From positions 161,537,758-161,601,757 of the forward strand of contig OZ018324.1 in NCBI GenBank assembly GCA_963969495.1: a DNA stretch of 64,000 nt, written 5' to 3'. The stretch comes from Ceratothoa steindachneri. Its lineage: Eukaryota > Arthropoda > Malacostraca > Isopoda > Cymothoidae. The translations under genes were made by a program, and so were the position numbers. Below, one piece after another: positions 49,001 to 61,682 of this stretch. The notes under the pieces were generated by a model. It was not told the origin of the DNA, did no database searches, and saw nothing but the letters and a program-made list of their open reading frames with translations. Position 1 is the stretch's first letter. Every line of letters begins with the position of its first letter.

Positions 49001-50900
49001 AACTCTCAAACTATGCAATTGTTGTGTGTATTGACATTAATAGACGTGTGTTAATGTATGCCTGTGTGAACACATTTCCCATATTTTCTTTTACAATAGG
49101 AAGTCTCCACTAAGACCAAAAATGTCAATAAGCGAACAAACATTGAAGTTAGTAAGGTCTTGAGGCCAAACCACTTTATTTAATTAATTCTTTTAACACT
49201 TAATGGAACACAATTATACACACATGATATATATATATATATATGTGAGTGTGTGTGCGTGTGTTTAGTCGTCTCAGACTAGTATTATTTCAGAATAGGG
49301 AGTTAGCAATATTAATTTTGAAATAGAATTAAGAGGTGGTATTCAAAGGATACGTTGAAGTTATCAAGATACTAAAACAAAGAATAAAAAAAAGGCACAA
49401 AAATAAGTTTTTCTTTCTTGATTCAAAGAAGAAGCATAAAGATGAAACGATGTAATTCTCGAACGGAATTTATCGCCTCTTCCACAGCACTGGTGTCGGT
49501 ATCCAAATTAGCATTACACGAGTAAGCGAACGAGGAAGCAAAATGGTCGATTCCGAAGTCTCTTAAGTACACTCACACGAAGCTTAATAATGGCATCCCA
49601 AGCGCCTACGAAATCTTAAATTTTAGCGCCAGTTTAAAGAATTATTTCGCGCAAATCGCTCTTTTGATATTTGCGCCAGAATCATGCGCTCAACAGTCAC
49701 CCAATTTAGCGAGTAGTAAGATCATGGCTTTCTGATAGCTGCCGGTTTGTAGCATATTCACGTGGCAATGATTACAAATGAAATGGTTTTATGCGTCTGA
49801 CAGCTTTGAATTCTTACACAAATTCGTTCTAAAGTAATCAAAAAAAGCCGGGAGCAAACCTGCCAAGTGATTAACGTTGTATCCAATGAAGATTAAGATA
49901 AACCAGGTGGTAAAGATATCTATAAACAACCTTTTTGAAAGTCGCGTTTTTATTAATGTCTGGGTTTTTTCTCTTTACACAATACAGCTGACACGCTTGA
50001 TATCTGATTTAAAACTGCATGCGTGTGTGATAATTCTGGCCCAAATTACATACCCTTCACTCCCAAGATTAAAAATCATGAGCTTAGTCATTTTCGTTTC
50101 GTTTTCTCTTATGAAACCTTTATTATCTACCACTGTCGTGGGTTAGCCGAGCTTATTATTTTTATATTTTTTATGATTAATAAAGTGTGTCATACGTTCG
50201 TACTTCCAGTGATCGCTTCAGGATCGATCTCTAAGAGCGCTTTTTTTATTTTTATTCTATTAAATGAATATAAAGGGGAGTTTTTTCTTTAATATACTGA
50301 ATACCTCCAACGCAACTCGTTCAAGGATAATTTAAACACTTCAACCAAAATAGACCTTTACTCTACATTAATCAACTCAAACAAAATTAATATATACACG
50401 TACAAAATACAACTTAAAATTGGTTCTTAACTCCCGTTACCGACATTCGGTTTCCGGTTGCTTTAAGGGAGAACAATTTACTTTAGAAAAAAATTCGTCT
50501 TTAAGATATACAAATAATCTACGTTAAAGGCACGGGGACATGAAAAAAGAATTGATTACTCACATAAGAAGGTGATGTTTACCAAGAGAATCCAAACGAA
50601 ATACCTTCAGTCGAATATTGTCAGGAGAGGCGTCGTGAGTGTAGTTTATTTGCTTTTCAATAGAGGGCGTTACTTCCAACGAGGGGTGGACGAGAGACGT
50701 TACGCGGAATTTAGAGTCGGCGTAGGAGAATGAAGCCAAAACAAAACACCGATTGAAGAGGCGATGCGTCGGGTGTTTATGACCTTGAAAAGGTTTTCTC
50801 AGATGAGGTTGAAGATGGCTGTAAGCAAATTGGTTTCGCTTGTAGAGCTTCTCTTTTGGGTGAGAAATCTATCTAGTTTGGGTTTTCAAACTCAGTTAGG
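46076..50900. other. Unassigned AT-rich DNA
   Basis: 4.8 kb without a supported gene. It holds a C-run at 48293-48304, a G-rich patch at 48597-48620 and a small TA plus TG microsatellite at 49227-49264. The minus-strand frame 46812-47084 is hydrophobic (90 codons) but has no identifiable family or splice sites. Confidence 0.5.
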
Positions 50901-51059
50901 GTAAGATCACTTAACGATCTTTAGTGATCGAACTGTGTTGACGGTACTTGGACGTAAGATCACTTGACGATCTTTGTTAATCGAACTATGCCGACGGTAC
51001 TTGGAGGTAAGATCACTTGCCGATCTTTGGTAATCAAACTGTTCCGATTATACTTGGAG
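50901..51059. repeat. Three exact-length 53-bp tandem units
   Basis: Units start at 50901, 50954 and 51007 with GTAAGATCACTT, then CGATCTTT, and close with GGTACTTGGA or a variant of it. The first unit contains an internal GATCACT/AGTGATC inverted pair. Identity between units is roughly 85 percent by eye. Confidence 0.9.
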
Positions 51060-52014
51060 CAATCTGGTATTGCCCAAGAAAATGAAAGTCCTTCTTAACT
51101 TGCTCGGGGAATTCGATCCCGGCAAGTTCTTATCGATGTTGTGACGAAACGAAAAATCTCCTCCTTTTCTCCTGACGAACGGTTTTATACTTGAATTATT
51201 CCTGCAGGGTAATGGAAAGGGGAGGGGGATAGCAAGTTGAGACCCAAAGGGGTCCTGGCCTTTGGGCGTCTGTTATTTCTCTTCCTAGACATTTTGAACT
51301 TAGGGAAACTGGATCTCATATTGAATCGACAGAAGTGGGTATCAATTCAGCCGTGCTTGGAGTCGTGTCGCTCTGGGAGAGCGTAATACGAGATCGATAG
51401 TTTGAATTTTGGACTTGTTTGTTTATAAATACACCTTCGGAGGGTAGGTGTTTTGAGTAGAGGTCAGGAATAACTGTCTCCTAAATTTACCATTTTTATC
51501 GTACTTGTATGTTACCGGAGACTGGGTAGAGTGGCTTAGAGAAACCCAGGTGGGTTTTGTTTTCCTTCATTATTTTTCTTCGCCATGAGAAAGACCTCGA
51601 TATATATATATATATATAAATACACTCGCAACTTCTTAACTGCCTCGGTTAACTCGTATATCTCTACAACCACTTTATAACTTATTTTCGTTTATTTCTT
51701 TGAAAATTTATGTTATTATCAAGGTTGCTGCTGCTCAATGTTCTTTTCTTCTCTGAAACTTTTGTTATCATCGGTTCCACTGCTACTCACTATTCACTCA
51801 CGCAATCATCAACCAACGCCTTTTCTGAGGCTCAGTTCCATCCTATCATCATTGCTTGAAATTTGGCCACACACATATCAACGATTGAAAAGCATCTCGA
51901 CTTTTCTCAGATGACTCAAATAACGAGAAGCCCCGTTCCCTTCCGCAAAGAGATCGATAGATGGACAGAAGAAAAGACAGGTGGTGAGTAGGAAGGTATA
52001 CAGGGTTTTTATAA
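51060..52014. other. Unassigned DNA
   Basis: Contains a short TA run at 51600-51617 and an imperfect palindrome around 51240-51272 (GACCCAAAGG..CCTTTGGGCGTC). No coding sequence recognised. Confidence 0.45.
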
Positions 52015-52260
52015 TTTACTTTTTTAAATAGCGCCTATCTGGCCACTGCCTACAATGGTATAAGTCGCCCTCCTGAGTCTCAAGCTTAATACTATTATAC
52101 TAGGTTGCATTAAAATAAAAGTAACTAAAAAACACCAAACTCTCCAAAAAGGAAAACCCAAGATAACAAGAACAAAAAACAAACAAAACGAAATATTAAA
52201 CAAAGCAAAAACAAGAAGGGAGCAAGTACCAGTGTCGAGGGTAGGGTCACTTTCCCGCAA
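52015..52260 (-). other. Copy B 3' region
   Basis: Follows the coding end on the minus strand; T-rich like the 3' region of copy A, then AT-rich flank. No clear poly(A) tail. Confidence 0.5.
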
Positions 52261-53499
52261 CGCTAGGACATGCCACCATCAGCGGAGAGAATCAAATAAA
52301 ATGAAGGAAGCAAGGCTCCGTAAAAAAGTAAGATAGTATTCAAGTCTGTGAAAAACAACTCCTCTGAGTACACCGGACAAGGATTAGCGATCCCGCTCGT
52401 CCCAATACTGAGATAAGTAAGTGAGAGAAGATCACCCAGAGCGGGAGATTCAATAAGAATGTCCCTATGTGTGGGGCACAGCACAGCCACGCAATAAAGT
52501 GCAGGCAAGCGCTCCATCAAATGGCGGTGTGTCAAGCAAGTGTGCTCAATTCGATAACGAAAGAAAACAAACTGAAGTCGTCATAGCATTGGAGTTAGTT
52601 GCATAAGAACAGTCGCGGCGCAATAGCACACAAATTTAAGTTCCGCTCAGCTGCAAGCGATCTTCTTTGCCAATAAAACCGGGTATGGCGTGCTATTTCT
52701 TATACCGAGCGGTTTATTGCAACCAGCTCGATTTTGAAGATAAACGCAGGGCTTGGTAGAGCCCACCTGAATTTAAAAAGAGAGGATACGGCGTGTAAAC
52801 TGACCCCTTCCTAGAACTTGGAAGCATGCGTAAACACTGACACGGATCCAGGGTGACATGAAGTGAGCTCCAAAAAGGCCGAAAGAAATATTCCCGGCGT
52901 TGTAGGATCTTTTGGAACAGAGGTAGGCGACAGATAGTCAAAAGTGGTACCGTAATTGGTGGCATCCTAGGCAAAACGTGGGGCGCCAACGGCCTGAGAG
53001 TTAGGGCAAGGTCTTGAAAGGGTTTTCTAGCCATAAACATAAAGTGCCTAGTGCATGACTGGTGTCTCTTGATGGCATAGGCACTGCAGAAATCGTCTGC
53101 GGATGCATTGATGGCCAGTGGCAACTGAGGGATGCGCCTGGCTCGCGCGTATGGGCGCAGAATGTACTGTGCACGGTGCTGAGCGAGTAACATATCTCCA
53201 TATCGACTATTAGGCTCTCAATGGGAAACATGTGGAAGGCACTGGTTGCCAGACGAAGACCTGTTTGCTGGATGGAATCTACATTCCGCAATAGATAGTC
53301 GGCGTCGGATGCATAAAACTCAGTGGGCAAGCTTCGAATGAACAAATAGTGACGAAAAACGCAAGCTAGTGCCTTATCAGTACCCCATATTTCTACCATA
53401 ACAGAACAAAAAAAGTACATGCCAAGTACAAGAGACTGTAAAGCAGCGAATATGAGCCCTTCCAGGTGAGGCCTCGGTCGCAAACAAGGCCAAGGAAAC
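52260..53499 (-). pseudogene. Copy B C-terminal region remnant
   Basis: The minus strand gives DADYLLRNVDSIQQTGLRLA and TSAFHMFPIESLIVDME (about 53310-53200), the family's region after the RT thumb. Near the end are HRHLMERLPALYC, CPTHRDILIESPALGDLLSL and an ending like that of copy A. The Cys-His pattern of the C-terminal zinc-like motif is partly lost. Confidence 0.7.
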
Positions 53500-54580
53500 G
53501 GTGCGAATCCACCACTTTCAGGAGAACCCAATTTAGAACAAGTCCAGTTTAGGGTGGAGCCGTGGATATCAGCAGAAGTGCACCACCTTCGTCTTGGCCA
53601 AGGAAAACAAACCTGTACCCTGCGCTTTAGTATAGCGAGAGACGTAGGTTCAATGCCCTATGGAGTCGATGCTCTAGAGTTGGCATCTGTGCTGCATCAA
53701 AAGAGATCGAAAGTTAGGACACTTAAAACGTAGCGAGAACATCTCTCAGCCACACCGAGGTGATAAGGCTGATGCTCAGGGGAAAGGTATGTGATACTCA
53801 GTACACATCCCCGAGGGACACCCTCAGGGAACACGCCCCATCTTTTAAGCGGTATCATAAGCATTCCCAAGATAAAAAAAACACCACCAAGCCTTATTGC
53901 TGACTAGAAAGGAAGGCCTCGCAAACGACATTTCCAGTCGTAGCTGAGCATCCCACGAGGGAAGAAACCTACAGAAGCCCAAACGTGCAGAAGACAGATG
54001 ACATTCACTGTGCAGAAAATTGTTTGCTAAACATATACCAATTTCTCTATTAACTTGCACAGGCATGGGCCTGAGAGATTGGGCGGAAACCGGCCTTGGT
54101 AGAGTGATCTCTCCCCAGGTTGCGAAAAGCGAACATAGTAGCCATTCGCCATGAGTCTGCGAGTAAATCCTCTGTACAGATCCTGTTGGACATATATAAC
54201 AGAAAAACCATACCCAACTCCCTAAGCGTCGAAGCATGGAATATGGGACATCGTTGGGACCAGGGGCAGTGTCCGCGCACTTAGCGAGAGCGGAACACAA
54301 CTCCTATAAATGAATGTTTCTCGACCTCTAGAAATAAATTCCAGTCAGCAGCCATTAGCAACATCACTAAGTGCATTGAATACAGGTGGGACATTATCCC
54401 GGCTAGAGATTGCGGAGTAAACGGTGGCATAGAATTTTGCCACGGACGCGGGATCCGAAATTGCGGTCCCATTCTGCTGGATAACGGGAGGAGGGTCCTG
54501 CGATAATTTGGCCAGAATCATTTTAACCCGCTTCCCCATCTCTGCAAGAGCGTGCTTCCCGTTAAGTGAAGACACGTATG
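53500..54580 (-). pseudogene. Copy B reverse transcriptase remnant
   Basis: Reads SSLNGKHALAEMGKRVKMIL, then CSALAKCADTAPGPNDVPYS (54300), TKAGFRPISQAHAC and, in another frame, CLCKLIEKLV. Near 53850 are FYLGNAYDTA (motif A) and FPEGVPRGCVLSIT (motif B). The active-site VDD motif cannot be found, and the next recognisable block is AKTKVVHFC. Multiple frameshifts. Confidence 0.75.
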
Positions 54581-54799
54581 CCCACCATAGCGAGAAGAGG
54601 ACAGGCTTCGAAACATACTGTAACCTAGCTCTAGCTCGACGAATTTCACCGACAGTAATATCTTACGGAAGGGGGGGGCTCATAGCGCATATAGGTCTAA
54701 CACATCTGTTTGAGGACCGTTTCACAACTCGGATTACCACCACGAAAGCGGTCGGAATACACAACGGCCAGAGGTTATAAAAATATTAGTTAGGCTCAC

Positions 54800-55380
54800 G
54801 CCGATGATGTTGCCGGTGAAAACTCAACAGCCTTTTCCACTGAATGGGACATGGAAATAATTCATTTCCTGAAGTGCGGACCACCTCGCCCGCACCAAGC
54901 ACCACCAAAGAGGGGTCAGAAGACCAGAAATTGATATTTGAATGGAAAAGTGATCACTATCATGGAAGTCATTGACCAGACCTACCACACAAAATAAGAG
55001 TAAGCATTCGGAGAGAACTAGAATAAATCATGACGGGGTAATATACGCACAATTAAAAGTATACATCCTATCTAGGTTCAAGTGTATTGCTACTACCTGA
55101 ATTGAAGTATTTAAAAAAAGATAAGAATGGACCCCCACCCATGGTGGTGGAGCCGCGAAACCCTTTTACCCCGGAAGGGTGAGCAAGGGGCACACACCCA
55201 GCAGGCTCATCTGCAAAAAGATAGCTAACGATAAACAGGAGGAGACGAGACTCCGCAGCTACTCCCAGTTGGCCCAGGGCCCGTTGCAATTCCATTGATG
55301 GATATGCGCGCCAGGCCACTTGGAGGAGATGCAGGAGACCTCCTCGATGAGAAAACCCTCACTAAAATGTCCGTACGTTT
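54800..55380 (-). pseudogene. Copy B APE-type endonuclease remnant
   Basis: IHQWNCNGPWANWE (near 55285) is the usual endonuclease start, followed by a frame with LLLFIVSYLFADEPAG. The closing block reads VNDFHDSDHFSIQIS near 54950. The central part is shortened relative to a full domain. Confidence 0.6.
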
Positions 55381-56760
55381 CCAGGTGGCAAACATCCGGG
55401 TGATTTTGGCTGAACAAGGTGCTGAAGGCCTTCGAAGACTCATCGGAGGAGGTTGGGCTCGCTATGAGAGTATTTTCCTCCATCAGCCTCGAAACCTTTG
55501 GCAGCGGGTGGGCTTCGGAGGTGTGTCTCCCTCATTTGAGAATGCACCGTATCCGAAAAAATCAGTTCAGTTTTGGTGGGAGTAGAGAAGCCGAAGTTCC
55601 CTGGTTTTCTCTCCTTTCGTGGGGCAGCTATAGGAAACCCAGAAGATGGTCTCACGAGCATCTTCAGGTACGCTGTCTCGTATGGGTCTAAAGACTCGGT
55701 GAAATCCCGTTTCTATTACGCCCTACGGAAAACGGTCACGCTGGGGGAAAGGTAAAGCGCTGGTTTTAGCCGAGACTGAGTGTCTACCCTTTGTTTCGCC
55801 ATCTCTACTAAGGAAGCGCCCGGGGTGTGTAGAATCCGGAGAAGGATACCTAATGGGCGCGAAAACAACCGTGACCGTAGGCCTGGAAGTAAGAAGAGCG
55901 GAAAGTGCCATTTTAAGACGTCACAGGCACCGTCGGGAGCGCCAGGACCTAGTCTTTAGCATCGCGAAATGAGAAACGTGCCGTAGCCTGAACGGCCAGG
56001 ATTTCCTTCTCTAGTAAATAAGCATTACATTTCTTCGAAGAAGCGGGGAGCGGCTCTCCGTAATTGACACACTTGACCATACACCATAGTGAATTAATGA
56101 ATACGGCCTTGGAGCAATTTACACAGACCTCTGGTAAACCCGAATTTGTACATCTACATAAGCATTTCGCATGGCCGAAGCAGTAGCATGAATGTCTTAA
56201 CGCGGTATTGATACCAACCAGCACGCACCAACTCCGAAGTCATGTCACGTTCGAACGTTACGAAGACTGTAGGGGTAGGTGTCGAGGCCCCTCTCTGTTT
56301 TCTCATCACATGTTCGACATTGACCGCCTCATGGTCGTAGAGTAGTTCACGAATTTTCTTGCATAAACCACTCCTTCTACGGAACCGGCAAGCAATTAAG
56401 TGTCAGAAGGGCAGTAATCATAGCCACCCCGGAGGGTTCTGCCGCATTCGCAAGAAGGCTACCGTCCGAGAAACGGGTCACCTTCGGCTCTCTACTAATC
56501 AGGCTAGCTAATGCTCTCCTATGATGGATCATATTTTCCTTGGTCAACATGCTGCCATCAGTGGAGTAAATAACCAAAACGCATTTATGGCCAGTGGACT
56601 CAAAAACGCCAGGTAATCTCTGAATGAGAGGCCCCGAAGTAATCAAAGATCCGCTCAGCGCACTTGCGACTTTAATCTTATTCTGGGTCTCCAAACCAAA
56701 GGGTGGCTCTGGGTTAACCTGCGGATCTTGGTCTGTTCGTTTTCCGAAATGACAGCGAAC
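55380..56760 (-). pseudogene. Copy B ORF1 (gag-like) with zinc-knuckle region
   Basis: Minus-strand pieces in order: KIKVASALSGSLITSGPLIQ, FESTGHKCVLVIYSTDGSML, REPKVTRFSDGSLLANAAEP (56694-56377). Next is a Cys-His-rich stretch CYCFGHAKCLCRC, CVNCSKAVF, CVNYGEPLPASSKKCN (56224-55990), the remnant of CCHC zinc knuckles, followed by ILAVQATARFSFRDAKD. Proline- and serine-rich linkers follow to 55400. The zinc knuckles bind the element RNA. Confidence 0.7.
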
Positions 56761-56950
56761 GCATCCGTCCCCGGGGTACCTACAAAGAGTAGGGTGGGGA
56801 TGAACCCGACTCTTTCCACCTCCAGAAAGAGCCCCTATGCCGATCGGAACGGTCTCAGCAAGCTCCTTGTTTGAAATGGAGAGGGTCTCAGTTCAAAGGC
56901 GTAGCAACTGAGGGAGTAGGGGCTTCCTCTTTTTGTGACTCCTCGGGGGC

Positions 56951-57171
56951 CGGAGAAGTGTTCTGGTAATTTTACCACAGCAAAACCAAAAATTGGCGGC
57001 TATTCTTGCCGTTTAATTAGTGGTATCTTGACTCAGGTAAATACGCCTATTAAATTGCCTATTAACAAAAAAAATGTCATTATTTTTGCTTGAATATTCT
57101 TGACACTTGCAACTGTATAGAGTGGAATTAATGATATTTAAGGAAATAGCAAAAGATCAGGTACCTGAAAA

Positions 57172-57174
<3 letters not shown>
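56951..57174. other. 5' flank of copy B
   Basis: AT-rich DNA with no feature, leading to a TA array. Confidence 0.4.

Positions 57175-57230
<56 letters not shown>
57175..57230. repeat. (TA)n microsatellite
   Basis: TA run of about 56 bp. Confidence 0.95.
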
Positions 57231-57233
<3 letters not shown>

Positions 57234-58510
57234 AGAATTGCCTGAGACTGCCACGCCTCGCTTCGATCACATATTGATACTCATGTCTCCCACGTGTATC
57301 CTGCGTTCTTATCGCCGTAACATTTCTCGAGTATTATCTTCCCCCGCTCTAAGTTTAATCAAGGAGGTTCAAGTCCCTGTTTGCCTGCAGGCGTCGGTTT
57401 GGCCAGATTGAGTTAGGCTTATGGGATGATAACAGTGTTCGAATCGCTGGCGAGACATTCCATGACAGTCCCCCATTGCCCCATACCCCGAGGGGCTGAC
57501 TCCGGCTATTTATGCAGTAAAATTTCGCATTTGAATCAGATCCCGATTATCTTCGTCAGGCATCACGCTGATCCGGTCTCCCTTGTGCACCTATGTAATC
57601 TCTACCTCGACAACCCCCTTATTGTCCAGAAGAGGACAATATCCTTGAGTGCCAAGGTTCGTGCCCCTCGAGACGCCAAGTCAACAGGGCCCCTTTGTTA
57701 TTCAATTGTTCAGGAGAGAACAACTTTAGAAAAGTCATTGTTCTTCGAGCCCGTTCGACAAGAAACGGTTCTCGCTCCTCTGATATCACGTCAGTTGCAA
57801 TTTAATTCCTCCCCTTTTAAAGTTCTTCAAGAGAACGCTTGGTTACCCCAATAACCTCAATTGTTCATCCAGAACATCTATGGTATCCTGTCTCAAGGAT
57901 AGTTCGTACTTCCGAGCCCCACTTCGCTTTCACTCTTCGAAGTCAGTCCTTCTTCTCTCGTTAAGGACAACCCCCCTAAAAAACCCTTCTCCTGGGAAGG
58001 AAATCGCCAGTCGGACCGAAGCCATTCCTTCAAATCGTCTTCATCTGCACGCCGACCTTATAAATACGTAAGCTACGAATAGCATTTAATTATTTAAATT
58101 TGTGCTAACGTAACTCCGTGCTTTAACCCGGATTTAGTCAGCCTTTCCCTTCTTGTTTGTTCTGTCATTTAAATCCCCCCAAATCCTAATCCACCGCTTA
58201 GTCAAATTTATCCTATGACCTTTTCATTTCTTTTCCCTCTCCCATTTTAATCCCCGGTCATATAAATATTTTCCATGAGTTATTTTTGTTAGTTTAAGTA
58301 ATAAAATTTTATTTTATTAATGCTTGCAATAATATTTATCCTTGGGCTCCGTTCCACTTCATAAGTATATTAAAGATAAATAAGCCCTCTCCAGGCCTAT
58401 TTATTAACTTAGAATAATACTCGGCCATCTGATTAAATCCCCGCACTCGAATATAGAATAATCCCCACAAAGAATAGATATATAGTATATCGTTGGGAGC
58501 CTTTTCTACG

Positions 58511-58544
<34 letters not shown>

Positions 58545-58637
58545 TACATAACTCGGACCGATTTTAAATGTGAGTTAAGTTTAAGCATCTAATTTTTTTT
58601 TCCGGTTTAACGACTTCAGTCTTTGGCAATTTTAACC
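57231..58637. other. Unassigned DNA, partly coding-like
   Basis: 57230-58070 is less AT-rich and has long plus-strand frames (57229-57411, 57426-57854, 57880-58071) without motifs I can place. It may be an unrecognised repeat or UTR-like sequence. A TA run lies at 58513-58541 just before the mariner-like gene. Confidence 0.4.
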
Positions 58638-59245
58638 ATGGAAACATTAACAATCGAACTACGTGTCAAAGTTATCGAAGCATATTACGAAATGGACGCT
58701 CAAACAAAAACGCATTTCGGGCACTTCGCGATTTTTTTGGTCAACATAATCGACCAACCGAGGGTACAATTGGGAAAATTGTTCGTAAATTCAAACAAAC
58801 GGGGTCCGTGGCAGAAATGAAAACGCCATTGCGCGCCCATTTACGCCGTTCAGCTGAAAACATTGTTGCAGTCCGCTAGAATGTGGCCGAAGATCCAGAC
58901 ACCTCTATTCGTCATCGCGCGCAGGAATTGAACCTCTCCACAACAACGTTACATCGAATTTTGACAAAAGATTTGTCTCTACACGCTTACAAAATTCAAT
59001 TGACACAAAAACTGAAGACTGCTGTCCATTTGAAGCACCGTACATTCGTCAATTGGGCGCATGAGCAAATACAAGCTGATTATTATTTTTCGCAAAAAAA
59101 TCATCTTTAGTGATGAAGCCCATTTTCATCTTGGTGGATTCGTTAATAAGCAGAATTGTCGAATTTGGGCTGATGAAAATCTCAGGAAGATTGTTGAAAA
59201 GCCACTGCATCGACAAAAGGTCACTGTTTGATGTGGGGCCCTTCT
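58638..59245 (+). pseudogene. Mariner/IS630-like transposase pseudogene
   Basis: From ATG 58638 (METLTIELRVKVIEAYYE) a frameshift near 58715 leads to FRALRDFFGQHNRPTEGTIG and KIVRKFKQTGSVAEMKTP, the first helix-turn-helix. Then RRSAENIVAVR, a stop near 58879, and EDPDTSIRHRAQELNLSTTT with LHRILTKDLSLHAYKIQLTQ (second HTH). After another shift comes KIIFSDEAHFHLGGFVNKQN, which holds the first catalytic aspartate of the DDE/D core, then CRIWADENLRKIVEKPLH. The reading ends at VTV and a stop near 59231. The rest of the catalytic domain is missing, and no inverted repeats were found. Confidence 0.8.
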
Positions 59246-61682
59246 ATCTTAAGAGGCAAACGGAGGGTGCTTCGGGGATGGCTTTTCCGATCCTTAAAAT
59301 CCGAAGAAGTGGTGAGAAGGGTTGAAGCGCGCCTAACTATTTCCACGAACAACACTAAGTGACGACTAGTTCTTCCTTGGCTCCTCGACAATCACTCAAT
59401 TCTTCTCTGGACGAGAATGTAGTCGATTAACTCTTGACTACGAAGACGTTACCGCTAACGTACTGGACGGTGGCTTTAGACACAATATTCCTGTGAATTC
59501 TGAACCTTCGAATATATACCCCGAAATTATCTAGACGGGGAGAGAGATTCATCGCCAATAGACTTCCTTAATTGCCTTAGGTCGCGAAAAGGTTCTATAG
59601 CGCGAAGTCACGACGCCAACTTAATGGTCTTTTCATTGTTCTATGTTTCGCTGTATACAGAGCAGACGAATTTAGAGCAGTCAACTGTGAACTGGGGGAG
59701 GCAGGGGGGGGGGGGTATTCCTTCTCTCTCTCATTCTTCCACAAAGTTGTCCTTCTTTGACAACTTTTGCATTTTGTGATGTTCCTTTGCAGTTGTTTTT
59801 TGAGGGCAATCCCGTTTTCTTCGTCGATTTGCAGGAGTCGATATACTCATAGACCGATTGCAATGCTTTTATTCAGTTTTCATGCGGCAACCGCCTACCA
59901 GAGTACAAGTCGCTGAAATCAATTGTCTTGCATCGAAAGTCCTTCACTCTTCAACCTGACATTCTGCTTTATTCACCAGGTTGTCAGGTAATGCCATCGG
60001 TAGTCTATAATGCACATGATTCAGTGTTACCTTATATCATTTACTAATTTTTACCTGTAAACTCAAAGTTATTTGTTCTCATTCTCTCTTCCCTTTTCAA
60101 GAATCCCCCCTCAATTTAAATCTGAAAATGAGGAGACCCAGGAGATCTGAAGCTGACAACAAAGCTGGGAGATCTTTGAAGCTGAAAATCTTATCAAATT
60201 GATTCGAAATTTGCAAAAAAAGATTATTTTTTATTTCATTCTTTTGAAGAGATAAGAATTTTTCCAAGATTAATTTTTCGCCCAACAACGATTTTTAACA
60301 CGATGGTACTTATGTTTTTGTTTTGTTTTTTCCTAAACCACTCACAGTCACGTTAAATCCTCGTAAAGGGGAGGATGGTGCAATGCCCCTGCTACAACTG
60401 AATTTGGGGAGAGCGGCACACCCTCCCTACCCCACGTCTACAAAAGAAATTGCTGCTCTCTCTCTCTCGAATCGTCTTATGCACCTCTTTTTACATCTGC
60501 TATTATATTTTTTACGTCTGTAGAGACCCAACAAAGGATGAAAAAAGGCGTTAACTTTCTAATCTATAAAAAACTCATTAAATGCGCGGTCGACCTCTGG
60601 CAATTTCCTTCGAAAGCCAGAAGGATATATATTTGGTCATCTGGAAAGTTCGTGACACTTTGAAAAAGCCAAAGAATATATTTCTTAATCAATTGTATAG
60701 TTCCCATTTTGTTATATGTACAGCCTTTTTCGAAATATGCTCAGCAGCAAATTAACGAGGCTATCGTGAGGTTAAGGTTAGGCTAAGCTTAGGTTAGAAA
60801 AGCGACTTTGTAAAAATGGTCATATGAAACTTTCATTAGCATCTTCGAATGGCCGTTGTCGCTGAAATAAGTGTGAATGCATTTTTAGTGGTGGATTGCA
60901 AAATTATCATTTGAGAAAATCGTTTATGTCATTCAAGCATAGTGCAAAAGGTTGGAAACTACGGGTTTTCTTTGTTAAAGTGATTGAAATATCAACAGAA
61001 GCCATAACTGACTGGAAAAACCTTCTGCGAGTAGTTTGCGCCATTTCCTTGCTCCATCCTAACCTAACCTATCCTACAGATTGTACTCACCCTACGAGCT
61101 TCGAAAGCTATCCCCTAACCTTAACCACGCAAAAGCCTTGAACGCCTCATTTGCGGCTGTACTGTTTCAAAAATGACCCCAGCCTTTTCCAATTTTATTG
61201 GGTTGAAAAAAAAATCCAAAATATTCGGAAATTAATAAGAGACTAGGCAAAATATTTTGGAACAACCTACCTCTCCCTAATCAAGCGACCAATGAGCATG
61301 AGGCTAGTCTAGCTAGGCTATTAGTTAGGCATAGGTTATCCTATTAGAGATATAAATAAGTAAATTGTGGCAGAAACAAACAGTATTAAGAACGAGGTGC
61401 GCTGTAAAGAGTCGCGTGCTCTCACTTATTCAGATTTATGACTTTACATCCTTCTAAACTTTCAATAATTCCCGGACTAACCGTAGGAGAACACTGGATT
61501 CTATGATTAGAAAGAGAATTTAAAACAAGGTAACAGTTTCAAAATTCGTTAGAATGGGTCGAATAGTTATAATATTATTACAAAAACAAAAAAAGCAAAA
61601 CGGGGTCCCACCGACCACCGCCATAGTGAGATCGCCCGCGACTAAAGATTTCGCTGTACGCAGGCAATGATTGTCTGCGGTG
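59246..61682. other. Unassigned DNA
   Basis: No gene recognised. A G-run lies at 59705-59715. Short blocks made of TTAGG/CCTAA-like pentamers occur at about 60768-60797 and 61052-61070 in opposite orientations. A short CT run is at 60453-60467. Confidence 0.45.

Larger units (their letters stand above)
52015..56950 (-). mobile_element. Non-LTR retrotransposon copy B (X/I type), full-length but decayed
   Basis: About 4.9 kb on the minus strand with ORF1, endonuclease, reverse transcriptase, C-terminal tail and 3' region in the same order as copy A on the plus strand. Shared blocks include STDGSMLTK, REPKV, the DDLHG/DFHDSDHF endonuclease end and CPxLGDL near the C-terminus. It lacks the clear RNase H block of copy A, probably through decay. 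All frames are broken. Confidence 0.8.
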
